From: Shimia thalassica
GTDB lineage: Bacteria > Pseudomonadota > Alphaproteobacteria > Rhodobacterales > Rhodobacteraceae
Length of the DNA: 64,000 nt
Direction of reading: 5' to 3'
NCBI RefSeq assembly: GCF_001458215.1
Contig: NZ_CYTW01000003.1
Location: 332,946 to 396,945, forward strand
Positions 43,094-52,195 of the stretch are shown one piece after another (position 1 is the stretch's first letter; each line of letters opens with the position of its first letter). Made by a program: the position numbers and the translations under genes. The notes under the pieces were generated by a model. It made no database searches. It was not told the origin of the DNA and saw nothing but the letters and a program-made list of their open reading frames with translations.

Positions 43094-44584
43094 ATGACGA
43101 AGCGTATTTCGAGACGATTGTTTTTAAGTGGGGCATTTGCGGGTGCGGCCTTGCCGGTCTGGGCAAATCCGCCCTCTGTTTCCCTGCGCCCGGTTTTGCG
43201 TCCTGACGGTCTTGGCAAGCGTACGGCGCCTGCGGCATCCAGTTTGATCCGTTCCTCTGGTATCAGCGGCGAAATCGGGTTTGCAGTGGCGGATGCCAAA
43301 ACCGGACTGGTTCTGGAAGGGCATCAACCCGCCGCCGGTGTGCCGCCTGCGAGCGTCACCAAGGCGCTGACAGCAATGTATGCATTGGATGTTCTCGGCG
43401 CCGATTATCGCTTTGAAACCACGCTGGTCACAACAGGTACGATCAAAAACGGTGTTTTGGGCGGTGATCTGGTGCTTGTCGGTGGGGGGGATCCCACATT
43501 GGATACGGATACCTTGGCCAATATGGCCGCGCAGCTGAAAGAGGCCGGTGTGCGCGAGGTCAAAGGCCAGTTCTTGGTATACGGTGGCGCGTTGCCGTTT
43601 GTGCGTAAATTGGACCCGCTGCAACCCGATCATGCGGGATACAGTCCCGCGATTTCCGGTCTTAACCTGAATTACAACCGCGTCCATTTCGAATGGAAAC
43701 ACGGCAGCAAAGGCTGGGTTGTGACGATGGATGCGCGCAGCAAGAAATACCGCCCCGATGTAAGCGTGGCCAAAATGAAAGTCACGTCCCGTAGCGTGCC
43801 CGTCTATACCTATGAAGCTCGCAAGAACGTCGATCACTGGACCGTCGCGTCTCGTGCGCTGGGCAAGGGCGGGGCGCGATGGCTGCCGGTGCGCCAACCC
43901 GAACTGTATGCTGGCGATGTGTTTCGGACGCTGGCACGTGCCAACGGCATTGTGTTGGGCAAGGCGCGCAAAACAAACAACCGGCCCGCGGGACAAGTGG
44001 TCGTGCGGTATCAAAGCGGGACGCTGCGCCCGATTTTGAAAGCGATGCTGAAGTATTCGACCAACCTGACCGCAGAAGTGGTGGGAATGACAGCTTCCAA
44101 GCGTCGCGGGGCACCTTTGGGGTCTCTTGAAGACAGCGCAAACGAGATGAACCGCTGGGCGCGGGACCGGTTGGGCATGGCACATGCCGCTTTGGTGGAT
44201 CATTCGGGACTTGGGGCGAATTCGCGGTTGCGACCCGCCGAATTGGTGAGTGCTTTGGCCAAGGCCGGGTCACAAACAACGCTGCAGCCGATATTGAAAG
44301 AATTCAAATTTCGAGACCAGAAGGGGCGTCCTGTCAAACAGCAGGCCATTCACGTTGCCGCCAAAACAGGGACGCTTAATTTTGTAAGTGGTTTGGCTGG
44401 CTATATGACCGCACAAGACGGCACGGAACTGGCCTTTGCGATTTTTGCAGTGGATGCAGATGCCCGCCGATCAATCAAAGAAGGTGAGCGGGAACGCCCG
44501 CCTGGCGCGCGGACATGGAACCGGAAAGCCAAACAGCTTCAACAGAAGCTTATTGAGCGCTGGGATGTTCTTTATGGGGCCTAG
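43094..44584 (+). CDS. dacB: D-alanyl-D-alanine carboxypeptidase/endopeptidase (PBP4)
   Basis: A 496-residue penicillin-binding protein of class C, trimming or cleaving peptidoglycan peptides in the periplasm. N-terminal signal RISRRLFLSGAFAGAALPVWA has a twin-arginine look. The active-site motifs are SVTK (87-90), YSTN (SxN) and KTGTLNFVSG. The large insertion between SxxK and SxN is typical of DacB. The upstream DMT permease is divergent. Confidence 0.93.
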   Translation: MTKRISRRLFLSGAFAGAALPVWANPPSVSLRPVLRPDGLGKRTAPAASSLIRSSGISGEIGFAVADAKTGLVLEGHQPAAGVPPASVTKALTAMYALDVLGADYRFETTLVTTGTIKNGVLGGDLVLVGGGDPTLDTDTLANMAAQLKEAGVREVKGQFLVYGGALPFVRKLDPLQPDHAGYSPAISGLNLNYNRVHFEWKHGSKGWVVTMDARSKKYRPDVSVAKMKVTSRSVPVYTYEARKNVDHWTVASRALGKGGARWLPVRQPELYAGDVFRTLARANGIVLGKARKTNNRPAGQVVVRYQSGTLRPILKAMLKYSTNLTAEVVGMTASKRRGAPLGSLEDSANEMNRWARDRLGMAHAALVDHSGLGANSRLRPAELVSALAKAGSQTTLQPILKEFKFRDQKGRPVKQQAIHVAAKTGTLNFVSGLAGYMTAQDGTELAFAIFAVDADARRSIKEGERERPPGARTWNRKAKQLQQKLIERWDVLYGA

Positions 44585-44614
44585 TGAGCGGCGCGTTTTG
44601 GCACGCGCCACTCA
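44585..44614. other. Hairpin between convergent dacB and TerB-like genes
   Basis: TGAGCGGCGCG / CGCGCCACTCA pair with one C-A mismatch around an eight-base loop. No T-tract on either strand; likely transcript-end structure. Confidence 0.5.
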
Positions 44615-44638
44615 GATGTGATTTTGTGAACTCAGTAT

Positions 44639-45061
44639 TCAGATCATGTGGCGAGCACGCGCGCCACGTTCGATGGCGGCGGCATGCAGGCGGTCGATCT
44701 CAAGCTCGTAGCGGATTTCTTCGAGCAGGCGCAGTTCGGACTCGGCCAGTGATCCGTCTGCGGCGGCAACATCACAAGCCAGCGCATAGGCGGTTTCGAA
44801 CAGGCGCTCGGGCAGGCTCTCGCGGATCAACCCGAACAACGCTGTCAGGCCGTCCTCTTGTTCGAACAGATCGAACACGGTCTGAGAAACCGTTTTCAGC
44901 CGATCCAGATCATAGTCTGCAAAGATGGGCAAATTGTTCACTGCGGACTGGATCTTGACCAGTTCGGCAGTGCGAATGTTTTCGTCCGAAGCTGAGATGG
45001 CGACCATCACGGCGACAAGGCTGTCTTGGGGCGTGAGTGGGTTAGGTATATCCTGAGACAA
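44639..45061 (-). CDS. TerB-like protein
   Basis: A 140-residue all-helical protein of the TerB (tellurite-resistance B/DjlA-like) fold. Segments LVAVMVAISASDENIRTAELVKIQSAV and ACDVAAADGSLAESELRLLEEI carry the two acidic D-x-x-x-x-x-E/D-L helix-pair motifs thought to bind metal. TerB domains occur in envelope-stress systems, but lone copies are common and uncharacterised. No other ter genes are present, so tellurite resistance should not be assumed. Confidence 0.82.
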   Translation of the reverse strand: MSQDIPNPLTPQDSLVAVMVAISASDENIRTAELVKIQSAVNNLPIFADYDLDRLKTVSQTVFDLFEQEDGLTALFGLIRESLPERLFETAYALACDVAAADGSLAESELRLLEEIRYELEIDRLHAAAIERGARARHMI

Positions 45062-45130
45062 GTACTCGATCCTTCGAAAAGTTGCTTGTCCCAGAGAATA
45101 GGTGTCCGCATGTCTTCCAGCAAGGGGAGA

Positions 45131-45583
45131 TCAGGAGTTGGCAGCACTAAACCGATAGTGGATATCGGCGAAGCTTGCTTCGGCAAAGCCGTAAGAGAAC
45201 CGCAGGCCGTCCGGCCCCGCCACGGTGTCGTGTTCGGCGTCGGCCGGAACATAGAGCGCTACACCGGGGCGCATTTCGTGAGGCGTGCCGTCGATTGTGA
45301 CAATGCCGCTGCCCTCAAGTCCGAAATAGAACTCGGCCGCGTCATGGCGATGGGGCAAAAGCGTTCCGTGTGGTTCAAATTCTGCGATGCCAAGAACGAA
45401 TTCTTTTGGAGAGTCGCTATTGCCGTTGATCAAAGTGCGCCAACGCACGGTGCCAAAGGTGGGATCAGTTCCGCCTTCCAGTGGGACGTTGGCAGCATCG
45501 AGAGAAAAAGCGGTGCTGGATGGTTCGGTCGAGATGTTATCGGCGACAATGCTGAAAGGGTCGTGTGCGGTGAGAGTGGTCAT
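45131..45583 (-). CDS. dddW: Cupin protein, probable DMSP lyase DddW
   Basis: A 150-residue single cupin. Metal ligands are visible as His78, His80 and Glu84 (PHRHDAAEFYF) and His118 (ADAEHDTV), with Tyr86 next to them. As I recall, Ruegeria pomeroyi DddW (152 residues) uses His81, His83, Glu87 and His121 plus Tyr89: the same spacing shifted by three. DddW is also known to be encoded opposite a LysR regulator, exactly the arrangement here. DddW cleaves dimethylsulfoniopropionate to dimethyl sulfide and acrylate with an iron cofactor. A generic cupin with the same ligand spacing remains possible. Confidence 0.6.
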   Translation of the reverse strand: MTTLTAHDPFSIVADNISTEPSSTAFSLDAANVPLEGGTDPTFGTVRWRTLINGNSDSPKEFVLGIAEFEPHGTLLPHRHDAAEFYFGLEGSGIVTIDGTPHEMRPGVALYVPADAEHDTVAGPDGLRFSYGFAEASFADIHYRFSAANS

Positions 45584-45655
45584 GTGCGCCTCCTGTTGTT
45601 GAAATCATCTAAGGGGCTTGGGAGAGTCGCGGCAATGCGCTAAAAGTGAACAGGA

Positions 45656-45674
45656 TTATACGCTGAGGTTATAA
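45656..45674. promoter_or_regulatory. LysR-type inverted repeat
   Basis: TTATA and TATAA arms with a nine-base spacer, containing a T-N11-A core, overlap the first base of the LysR gene and lie in the 90-base gap shared with the DddW-like gene. This is the usual place for an autoregulatory LysR site. Confidence 0.5.
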
Positions 45675-46573
45675 TGTCTGTACGCCTTCCTGCCTTCTCT
45701 GGCCTAACAGCTTTTTATGCTGCGGTACGCCATGGTACACTGACCGGAGCCGCAAATGAGTTGAATGTTTCGCAACCGGCAATTTCCCGACGGATTGCGG
45801 CACTAGAGGCCGATCTGGGGTGTCGATTATTCGACCGCACGCACAAACCGGTGCAATTAACCCAACAGGGTAGAGACCTTGCGCATGTTTTGCGCGGCAG
45901 CTTTGGTCAGATCGAAGCCGTAACGGACAGGTTGCGAAAAGGCAGTCGGCAGGGGGTTGTGACGGTTTCTGCGCCATCCGGGTTTGTCGGATCATGGTTG
46001 ATTCCTAAACTGGCCGAACTTGAAGCAGACTTTCCCGAGGTGACGATTCGCATCATAAGCCAAGAGTATGGTGATCCCGAACGTTCGGGGGACGTCTCTG
46101 TACGGTTCGGCTTATCCGATTCCGGTGCTGCGGGGGAAGCGCGAGTTCTGGGAAGTGGTGTCTTTCCCGTTGCCAGCCCTCTTTACCTGCAGCGCCGCAG
46201 GGGAAGTGCGGGCAGCTTTGAAGGTATGACATTGCTCACGATGGAAACCGCAAGGCGCCACTGGCACGATTGGCCAAGCTGGTTTTCCTCGCAAGGTGAA
46301 GAAATGCCGGATGATGTGCGGCTTCTGGATTTCAACTCCTATGCGATGGTTGTGAATGCTGCCTTGGCGGCGCAGGGGGTGTGCCTGTGCTGGTCTGGGT
46401 TGCTGGATGATTTCCTTGAAAGCGGAGCAATGGTACGGTTGGGTGAGTCTGAGACCCACTCTGCCCGTGGATACTATGTGGCCCTGCGCGACGGGCTGGC
46501 TGCGAGACGCGAGGCTCGCGCCGTTTGCGACTGGATTGTGGCTCGCGGCAGCGAGGCCGCAGATAGCGGTTAA
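45674..46573 (+). CDS. LysR-family regulator of the DddW-like gene
   Basis: A 299-residue activator. N-terminal winged HTH LTAFYAAVRHGTLTGAANELNVSQPAISRRIAALEADLGCRLFDRTHKPVQLT is followed by a periplasmic-binding-like effector domain (about 90-290). Divergent from the cupin gene with a shared 90-base promoter region. By analogy with R. pomeroyi it would activate the lyase gene in response to DMSP or acrylate; that is inference. Confidence 0.92.
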   Translation: MSVRLPAFSGLTAFYAAVRHGTLTGAANELNVSQPAISRRIAALEADLGCRLFDRTHKPVQLTQQGRDLAHVLRGSFGQIEAVTDRLRKGSRQGVVTVSAPSGFVGSWLIPKLAELEADFPEVTIRIISQEYGDPERSGDVSVRFGLSDSGAAGEARVLGSGVFPVASPLYLQRRRGSAGSFEGMTLLTMETARRHWHDWPSWFSSQGEEMPDDVRLLDFNSYAMVVNAALAAQGVCLCWSGLLDDFLESGAMVRLGESETHSARGYYVALRDGLAARREARAVCDWIVARGSEAADSG

Positions 46574-46676
46574 ATCGGTTTGTTTTGCAGCTAAATGTTG
46601 ACCATGCTGCATGGGCACAATAGGAAGCCGCGGTTCGTTCTGCATTGTGCAGGGCGTTCCCCCGATGGAGAATACT

Positions 46677-48320
46677 ATGTCTGAATTGCGCGACGCTGCA
46701 CTCGTTTCGAAAGCCTGGCCCTTTGAAGAAGCGCGCCGCGTCCTCAAACGTTACCAAAAGCAGCCTCCTGAAAAGGGGTATGTGTTGTTCGAAACCGGGT
46801 ATGGACCGTCGGGTTTGCCGCACATTGGCACCTTTGGCGAAGTCGCGCGCACCACGATGATCAAGACCGCGTTTGAGGTGATCTCGGATATCCCGACAAA
46901 GCTCATCTGCTTTTCGGACGATTTGGACGGCATGCGCAAAGTGCCAAGCAATGTGCCAAACTCCGAAAGCCTTTATGAGCATCTGCAAAAGCCGTTGACC
47001 TCGGTGCCGGATCCATTTGGCACACACGAAAGCTTTGGCCACCATAACAATGCGATGTTGCGCAGGTTCCTTGATACCTTCGGGTTCGAATACGAATTCT
47101 ATTCCGCGCAAGAGTTTTACCAGTCGGGCCAGTTCGACGAGGTTCTGAAGCGCGCAGTTGAAAAGTATGACGAGGTCATGGCCGTCATGCTGAAGTCATT
47201 GCGCGAAGAGCGTCGCCAGACCTATTCCATTTTCCTGCCCATCCACCCAGAGACTGGTCGGGTTTTGTATGTGCCGATGAAAAATGTCGATGCTGAAAAC
47301 CACACCATCACCTTTGACGATGAAGATGGCAAAGAATGGACGCTGCCCGTCACCGGCGGAAATGTGAAGTTGCAATGGAAGCCGGACTTTGGCGCGCGTT
47401 GGGCGGCGCTTGAAGTTGATTTCGAAATGTACGGTAAAGACCACAGCACCAACACGCCGATCTATGACAGTATCTGTCGTATCCTCGGATGGCGGGCGCC
47501 AGAGCATTTCACCTATGAGCTGTTTTTAGACGAAAACGGTCAGAAGATTTCCAAGACCTCCGGCAACGGCGTCTCAATCGATGATTGGCTGACCTACGCC
47601 TCGGCCGAGTCTTTGTCGTACTTTATGTACCAGAAGCCAAAAACGGCCAAGCGGATGCACTTTGATGTCATCCCAAAAGCCATGGACGAATACAATCAAC
47701 AGCTTAATGCCTATCACAAGCAAGACCTGAAAGCTCAGTTGAACAATCCGGTTTGGCACATCCATGGCGGAGATGTTCCGCAGTCGAATATGGTTGTTCC
47801 TTTCTCGATGCTGTTGAACCTCGCGTCTGCGGCGTCAGCACATGACAAAGAAACCCTGTGGGGGTTCATCCGCCGGTATGCCCCGGACGCAACACCCGAG
47901 ACCCACGCGGATCTGGATGCAGCGGCCGGTTTTGCCGTGAAATACTTTGAAGACTTTGTCGAGCCCTCGAAAACCTTCCGTATGCCAAGTGATCAAGAGC
48001 GTGCCGCGTTGGAAGAACTCTCCGCTGCGTTCCGTGACGGGGATAAGGCGCTTGATCTGATCAAGCGCAAGAACGCGATGATGGGGAATGACGATCCGCT
48101 TCCTGACGTTGATTTCGGGTCGGACGAATTCCTGCAATCGATCGTGTTCGCGGTGGGCAAGCTGCACGGGTTCGACAACCTGCGCGACTGGTTCAAAGCC
48201 CTTTATGAGGTTCTGTTGGGGGCAAGCCAAGGCCCGCGCTTTGGTGGGTTTGCGGCGCTTTATGGCGTCGAAGAAACTGCTGACTTGATTGACAAGGCGC
48301 TGGCGGGCGATCTCGCCTAA
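46677..48320 (+). CDS. lysS: Lysyl-tRNA synthetase, class I
   Basis: A 547-residue LysRS of the archaeal-type class I fold, found in most alphaproteobacteria instead of class II LysRS. HIGH-like motif [15 protein letters not shown] and KMSKS-like KISKTSGNG are seen, with a C-terminal helical anticodon-binding domain. The ATG at 46677 (MSELRDAAL) has GGAG six bases upstream; an ATG four codons earlier overlaps that site. Ends in a good terminator. The gene is often named lysK in this class. Confidence 0.95.
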   Translation: MSELRDAALVSKAWPFEEARRVLKRYQKQPPEKGYVLFETGYGPSGLPHIGTFGEVARTTMIKTAFEVISDIPTKLICFSDDLDGMRKVPSNVPNSESLYEHLQKPLTSVPDPFGTHESFGHHNNAMLRRFLDTFGFEYEFYSAQEFYQSGQFDEVLKRAVEKYDEVMAVMLKSLREERRQTYSIFLPIHPETGRVLYVPMKNVDAENHTITFDDEDGKEWTLPVTGGNVKLQWKPDFGARWAALEVDFEMYGKDHSTNTPIYDSICRILGWRAPEHFTYELFLDENGQKISKTSGNGVSIDDWLTYASAESLSYFMYQKPKTAKRMHFDVIPKAMDEYNQQLNAYHKQDLKAQLNNPVWHIHGGDVPQSNMVVPFSMLLNLASAASAHDKETLWGFIRRYAPDATPETHADLDAAAGFAVKYFEDFVEPSKTFRMPSDQERAALEELSAAFRDGDKALDLIKRKNAMMGNDDPLPDVDFGSDEFLQSIVFAVGKLHGFDNLRDWFKALYEVLLGASQGPRFGGFAALYGVEETADLIDKALAGDLA

Positions 48321-48345
48321 CTGCGCCCAAACTACTGACAAATTT

Positions 48346-48376
48346 AAAGCGCGTATCGTTCAGATGCGCGCTTTTT
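48346..48376 (+). terminator. Terminator after lysS
   Basis: AAAGCGCGTATC / GATGCGCGCTTT pair over 12 positions (one G-T) around GTTCA, followed by TT. Confidence 0.9.
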
Positions 48377-48511
48377 CTGTTTATGGCCCCTTTGGGACAC
48401 CCCGGGCACCGTCACGGTGCTGTCGGGGGGCTTTAAGGGCGCTTTGATATCTCCCGTTTCAAGACAAAACGCCCCTCGGGGCTGGATTGGGCAAGCTTGG
48501 AAAGGGAACTT

Positions 48512-50794
48512 ATGAACAAGGCGATTACAGATGGTGTGCTGTTCATGCCGCCCGCATTCGAAAGTAATTTGAATGTTTGGTCGAGCGGTAATGGAACATC
48601 CGGTTCGGATACCTATCAGAATGCGATGAATGCGGCCTTTGTGCCCAGTGACCAGGATTTCGGTGGGTGCCTCGAGTTGCAAAAAACCGCGACCACGCAA
48701 AAGGTGCGGTATATGGGGCAAACACCCATGCTGCCCGGGTGCTATTTGCAGATCACCGTGCGCATCAAGGCTGTGAGCGGTGCTTTGCCTTCGGTGCGCA
48801 TTGCGGGTTACGCGGCTTATGGCAGTGGCAACAATGTGCCGGGGTTGGTCGAAATCGGTCCCGAGGTGGCGCTTACGAACTATGGCGAAGTGGTCGAATT
48901 GCGCGCAATTGTTGGAACGGGCGCGCGTGGCGGTGTCGACATGGTGTGGGGCAGCGATCCTGTCTATGGGCATTTCGGTTTGGATCTGGTGGGCGCGACA
49001 GGCGGTATCGTGCGTATCGATGATATCGAAATCGAAGACATCACAGGTGCCTATCTCAGAGATATGATGGATTGGGTCGATGTGCGCGACTATGGTGCAA
49101 TCGGCGACGGTGTCACCGACGATTCAGAGGCTTTCGCGGCCGCAAACAGCGCCGCGAACGGACGAGAAGTTCTTGTGCCTGACGGTACGTACCACCTTGC
49201 CAATAGCGTGACCTTTACAACGCCTGTGCGGTTTCAGGGCACTATTACAATGCCGACAGACAAATACCTGACGCTCAACCGGAACTTTCACCTGCCTGCC
49301 TATATCGAGGCATTTGGCAATGAAGAGCTGGCCTTTAAAAAGGCATTCCAGTCCTTGCTGAACAACTCGGACCATGAATCTTTGGACATGGGCGGGCGCC
49401 GCATCACCGTGACCGAACCGATTGATCTGCGCGAGGTCGTGGCGACCAAGAACTCCTATGCGCAGCGCCGCGTGATCCGGAATGGCCAGTTCTATGTGAC
49501 GGGGGATACGGCGTGGACGCCGGATACGGTCACATCCCAAGCAACGTATGACTCGGATGATCCGCGCACGCTGACCAATGTTGTGAACGTGGCCAATGTG
49601 CCCGTTGGTGCGCGCGTGTCCGCCAATGGCGTCGGTCGCGAAATCTATGTCGAGAGCAAGAATATCTCGACGCAGGAAATCAGGCTGTCCCAACCATTGT
49701 ACGACGCAGAGGGAACGCAGAACTATACCTTTACGCGGTTCAAATACGTGCTCGACTTTAGCGGCTTTGACACCATCAGCCTGTTCAACATTTCCGATGT
49801 GGAATTCCTGTGTAACAGTCTGGCGAGCGGTATCTTGTTGGCCACATCCGGTGTGGCGTTTCATATTCGAGATTGTTTTTTCAATCGTCCCAAACACCGC
49901 GCGATCACGTCACCCGGTTCGGGGTGTCAGGGCATGCTTGTGGATCGCTGTAACTTCATCACCGCAGAGGGCGGCACGCCGGCGCAGGATCGCATTTCCA
50001 TTGCGATCAGCACCAATGCAAATGATGTCAAAGTCCGCAACAACCGTGCCAGCCAGTTCCGGCATTTCCTGATTATTGGCGGGATGAATGCTGTGGTGAC
50101 GGGCAACCACTTTTTCCAAGGAGACGGTGAGGACGCCGGATTGCGCACGGCAGGTGTCATCATGGCGCTGTCTCATATCTCGATGACGTTCGACAGCAAC
50201 TATGTTGACAACGCTTCGCTGGAATGGACCAACGAATATGATGCGACGCCGGATTTCGGGGGCGGGTATTCGTTCAGCGCGCTAAGTGTGACGGACAACG
50301 TGTTCCTATCCGGGGATGTCGCACCGTGGGTGGCGTACCTTGTGATCAAACCACATGGCCAAGGGCATTATATCACTGGCCTGACAGTGACCGGCAACAA
50401 GTTCCGAAGCCTGCATGGCAGCATGGACCGTGTGGATCGCGTTGATACCAGTTTTGCCGATCTTGATATGAGCAAGGGCAAGCATGTTCTGGTTGAAGGC
50501 AACACATTCCACGCGATCACGACCCCTTGCTATAATCCGCTCCAGATCGACTATACCCAATCGTCCGCATCAAATACCTGGGTTATTGATACAGAAAACA
50601 AGCTGCCCTTTGGAGGACAACCCAGAACGGTTGAATCTCTGGTTCCGATTAGCAAAATCGAAACTTCGGGCAATACAGGTGTCTTCTCGATGCCGTATGC
50701 GCGAACGGGGCAGGGGACAGCGAATGACGAGCTTCACCTGAAGTGGGAAACCGCCGTCAAAGGAGAAATGTCTGTCAGAGTGCGCATGGACTAA
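48512..50794 (+). CDS. Large pectate-lyase-like beta-helix protein
   Basis: A 760-residue protein without a signal peptide. Residues 1-180 look like a carbohydrate-binding jelly roll. VRDYGAIGDGVTDDSEAF (191-208) is the GH28/pectate-lyase-3 entry motif seen in polysaccharide-degrading and phage tail-spike proteins. A right-handed parallel beta-helix with many N/G-rich turns follows to about residue 650, then a small C-terminal domain. AAAGGGA lies before the ATG at 48512. Catalytic residues cannot be assigned. It could process or bind the cell's own exopolysaccharide, or be a phage-related spike; no other phage genes are nearby. Confidence 0.78.
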   Translation: MNKAITDGVLFMPPAFESNLNVWSSGNGTSGSDTYQNAMNAAFVPSDQDFGGCLELQKTATTQKVRYMGQTPMLPGCYLQITVRIKAVSGALPSVRIAGYAAYGSGNNVPGLVEIGPEVALTNYGEVVELRAIVGTGARGGVDMVWGSDPVYGHFGLDLVGATGGIVRIDDIEIEDITGAYLRDMMDWVDVRDYGAIGDGVTDDSEAFAAANSAANGREVLVPDGTYHLANSVTFTTPVRFQGTITMPTDKYLTLNRNFHLPAYIEAFGNEELAFKKAFQSLLNNSDHESLDMGGRRITVTEPIDLREVVATKNSYAQRRVIRNGQFYVTGDTAWTPDTVTSQATYDSDDPRTLTNVVNVANVPVGARVSANGVGREIYVESKNISTQEIRLSQPLYDAEGTQNYTFTRFKYVLDFSGFDTISLFNISDVEFLCNSLASGILLATSGVAFHIRDCFFNRPKHRAITSPGSGCQGMLVDRCNFITAEGGTPAQDRISIAISTNANDVKVRNNRASQFRHFLIIGGMNAVVTGNHFFQGDGEDAGLRTAGVIMALSHISMTFDSNYVDNASLEWTNEYDATPDFGGGYSFSALSVTDNVFLSGDVAPWVAYLVIKPHGQGHYITGLTVTGNKFRSLHGSMDRVDRVDTSFADLDMSKGKHVLVEGNTFHAITTPCYNPLQIDYTQSSASNTWVIDTENKLPFGGQPRTVESLVPISKIETSGNTGVFSMPYARTGQGTANDELHLKWETAVKGEMSVRVRMD

Positions 50795-50813
50795 TCCGCC
50801 GCAGAACGGGAGG

Positions 50814-50957
50814 TCAGCGCCAGAATGCGACCCATTCGATCAGGTCCACCAGTTTGCGCACCAGCAGCAATGTGGCCTGACCGTCCATCCAGATGAGATC
50901 GTAACCCAAGCCTGCAAAGATAAAGAGGGCCAGAAAAACTGCGATCGGGTTGGTCAT
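50814..50957 (-). CDS. 47-residue single-helix membrane protein
   Basis: MTNPIAVFLALFIFAGLGYD begins a short protein with one clear transmembrane helix, followed by LIWMDGQATLLLVRKLVDLIEWVAFWR, an amphipathic segment rich in Trp. It lies downstream of gap on the same strand, with a large hairpin between. I recall similar short proteins beside gap or metabolic genes in roseobacters, but no function. The hydrophobic pattern, clean start and GAAGG upstream support it. Confidence 0.68.
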   Translation of the reverse strand: MTNPIAVFLALFIFAGLGYDLIWMDGQATLLLVRKLVDLIEWVAFWR

Positions 50958-50966
50958 GAATGCAAA

Positions 50967-51022
50967 GCGCCTTCGAATGCGTGTCGGACAAGAAAGATAT
51001 GCCCGACAGCGTCCGAAGGCGC
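50967..51022 (-). other. Large hairpin between gap and the 47-residue gene
   Basis: Outer arms GCGCCTTCG (50967-50975) and CGAAGGCGC (51014-51022) are perfect; inner TGTCGG/CCGACA (50982-50987 and 51003-51008) continue the stem around a 15-base loop. On the minus strand it is followed only by GCGCTTTGC, so it is a weak terminator at best and may allow read-through into the small gene. Confidence 0.65.
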
Positions 51023-51047
51023 AAGATTTGATCAGCAGATGGGGCGC

Positions 51048-52046
51048 TTACATGCGGCCCATTTTGTTGGCTACGTCAGCCATGCGGCAAGAGAAGCCCC
51101 ATTCGTTGTCGTACCATGCAAGGACACGAACCAGACGGCCACCGATAACTTTGGTTTGGTCAGCAGCAAAGATCGAGCTTTCGCTTGTGTGGTTAAAGTC
51201 GGTCGAAACCAGCTTCTCTTCCGTGTAACCCAGAACGCCTTTCATGGCGCCTGCAGATGCTTCTGCCATGGCTGCGTTTACGTCGGCTTCGGTCACGTCT
51301 TTTTGGGCGATAAAGGTGAGGTCTACCGCAGAAACGTTTGGTGTTGGAACGCGAACAGCGGATCCATCCAGCTTGCCTTTGAGTTCGGGAAGAACTTCAC
51401 CCAAGGCTTTGGCAGCACCGGTCGAGGTCGGGATCATCGACATGGCCGCAGCACGGGCGCGGTACAGGTCTTTGTGGCGACGGTCCAGTGTGGGCTGGTC
51501 GCCAGTGTAGGCGTGGATCGTGGTCATGATGCCAGACTCAATGCCAAACCTGTTGTTCAGGACCTTGGCAACAGGTGCCAGACAGTTCGTTGTGCAGGAT
51601 CCGTTCGAGATCATGGTATCCGACGCTGCAAGCATTTCGTCGTTCACACCGAAAACGATGGTTTTGTCGACGTTTTTGCCCGGAGCAGACAGCAGAACTT
51701 TTTTCGCGCCACGCTCGAGGTGCTTTTTGGCCTTTTCGCCGTCGTTGAATTTGCCTGTGCATTCCAGAACAACATCGACGCCGTCCCAGTCCAGTTCTTC
51801 CATGTCATAGGTCGAATACATCTGCATCTCGCCAGCGCCAAGATCCATGGTGCCGTCGCCGATTTTTACTTCGTTGCGAAAGCGTCCGTGTACCGAGTCA
51901 TAACGGATCAGGTGAGCCGCGGTTTCCAGCGGGCCAGTGGCGTTCACCTTGACAACTTTCACGTCATCGCGTGCGCTTTCAGCGATGTGCATGAGGGTGC
52001 AGCGGCCAATGCGGCCAAATCCGTTGATTGCTACCGTGACGGTCAT
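51048..52046 (-). CDS. gap: Glyceraldehyde-3-phosphate dehydrogenase, type I
   Basis: A 332-residue glycolytic/gluconeogenic enzyme that oxidises glyceraldehyde 3-phosphate to 1,3-bisphosphoglycerate with NAD(P)+. INGFGRIGRC is the nucleotide-binding loop, ISNGSCTTNCLAPVAKVL holds the catalytic cysteine, and HAYTGDQPTLD and WYDNEWGFSCRM are further signatures. AAAGGA lies eight bases before the ATG at 52046. Together with pfkB this window encodes two central glycolytic enzymes. Confidence 0.96.
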   Translation of the reverse strand: MTVTVAINGFGRIGRCTLMHIAESARDDVKVVKVNATGPLETAAHLIRYDSVHGRFRNEVKIGDGTMDLGAGEMQMYSTYDMEELDWDGVDVVLECTGKFNDGEKAKKHLERGAKKVLLSAPGKNVDKTIVFGVNDEMLAASDTMISNGSCTTNCLAPVAKVLNNRFGIESGIMTTIHAYTGDQPTLDRRHKDLYRARAAAMSMIPTSTGAAKALGEVLPELKGKLDGSAVRVPTPNVSAVDLTFIAQKDVTEADVNAAMAEASAGAMKGVLGYTEEKLVSTDFNHTSESSIFAADQTKVIGGRLVRVLAWYDNEWGFSCRMADVANKMGRM

Positions 52047-52195
52047 TGACGTATTCCTTTGTCCACAATTTGCGCGCGGTATAGGACGCCTGTTTCCTTT
52101 CGGAAAGGGGGAACAGCGGGTGTGCATCGGGTGTTAGCGGTAAATGTGACGGAGTGGCATCTGATTGCGCTAACGGTTTGACCTAAGAGGAGAAA

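Noticed and set aside
44639..45061. Tellurite-resistance operon
   Set aside because: Only a lone TerB-like domain is present; no terA/C/D/E/Z genes nearby.
48512..50794. Prophage tail-spike as evidence of a prophage
   Set aside because: Neighbours are lysS and gap; no integrase, capsid, terminase, tRNA junction or att repeats are visible.
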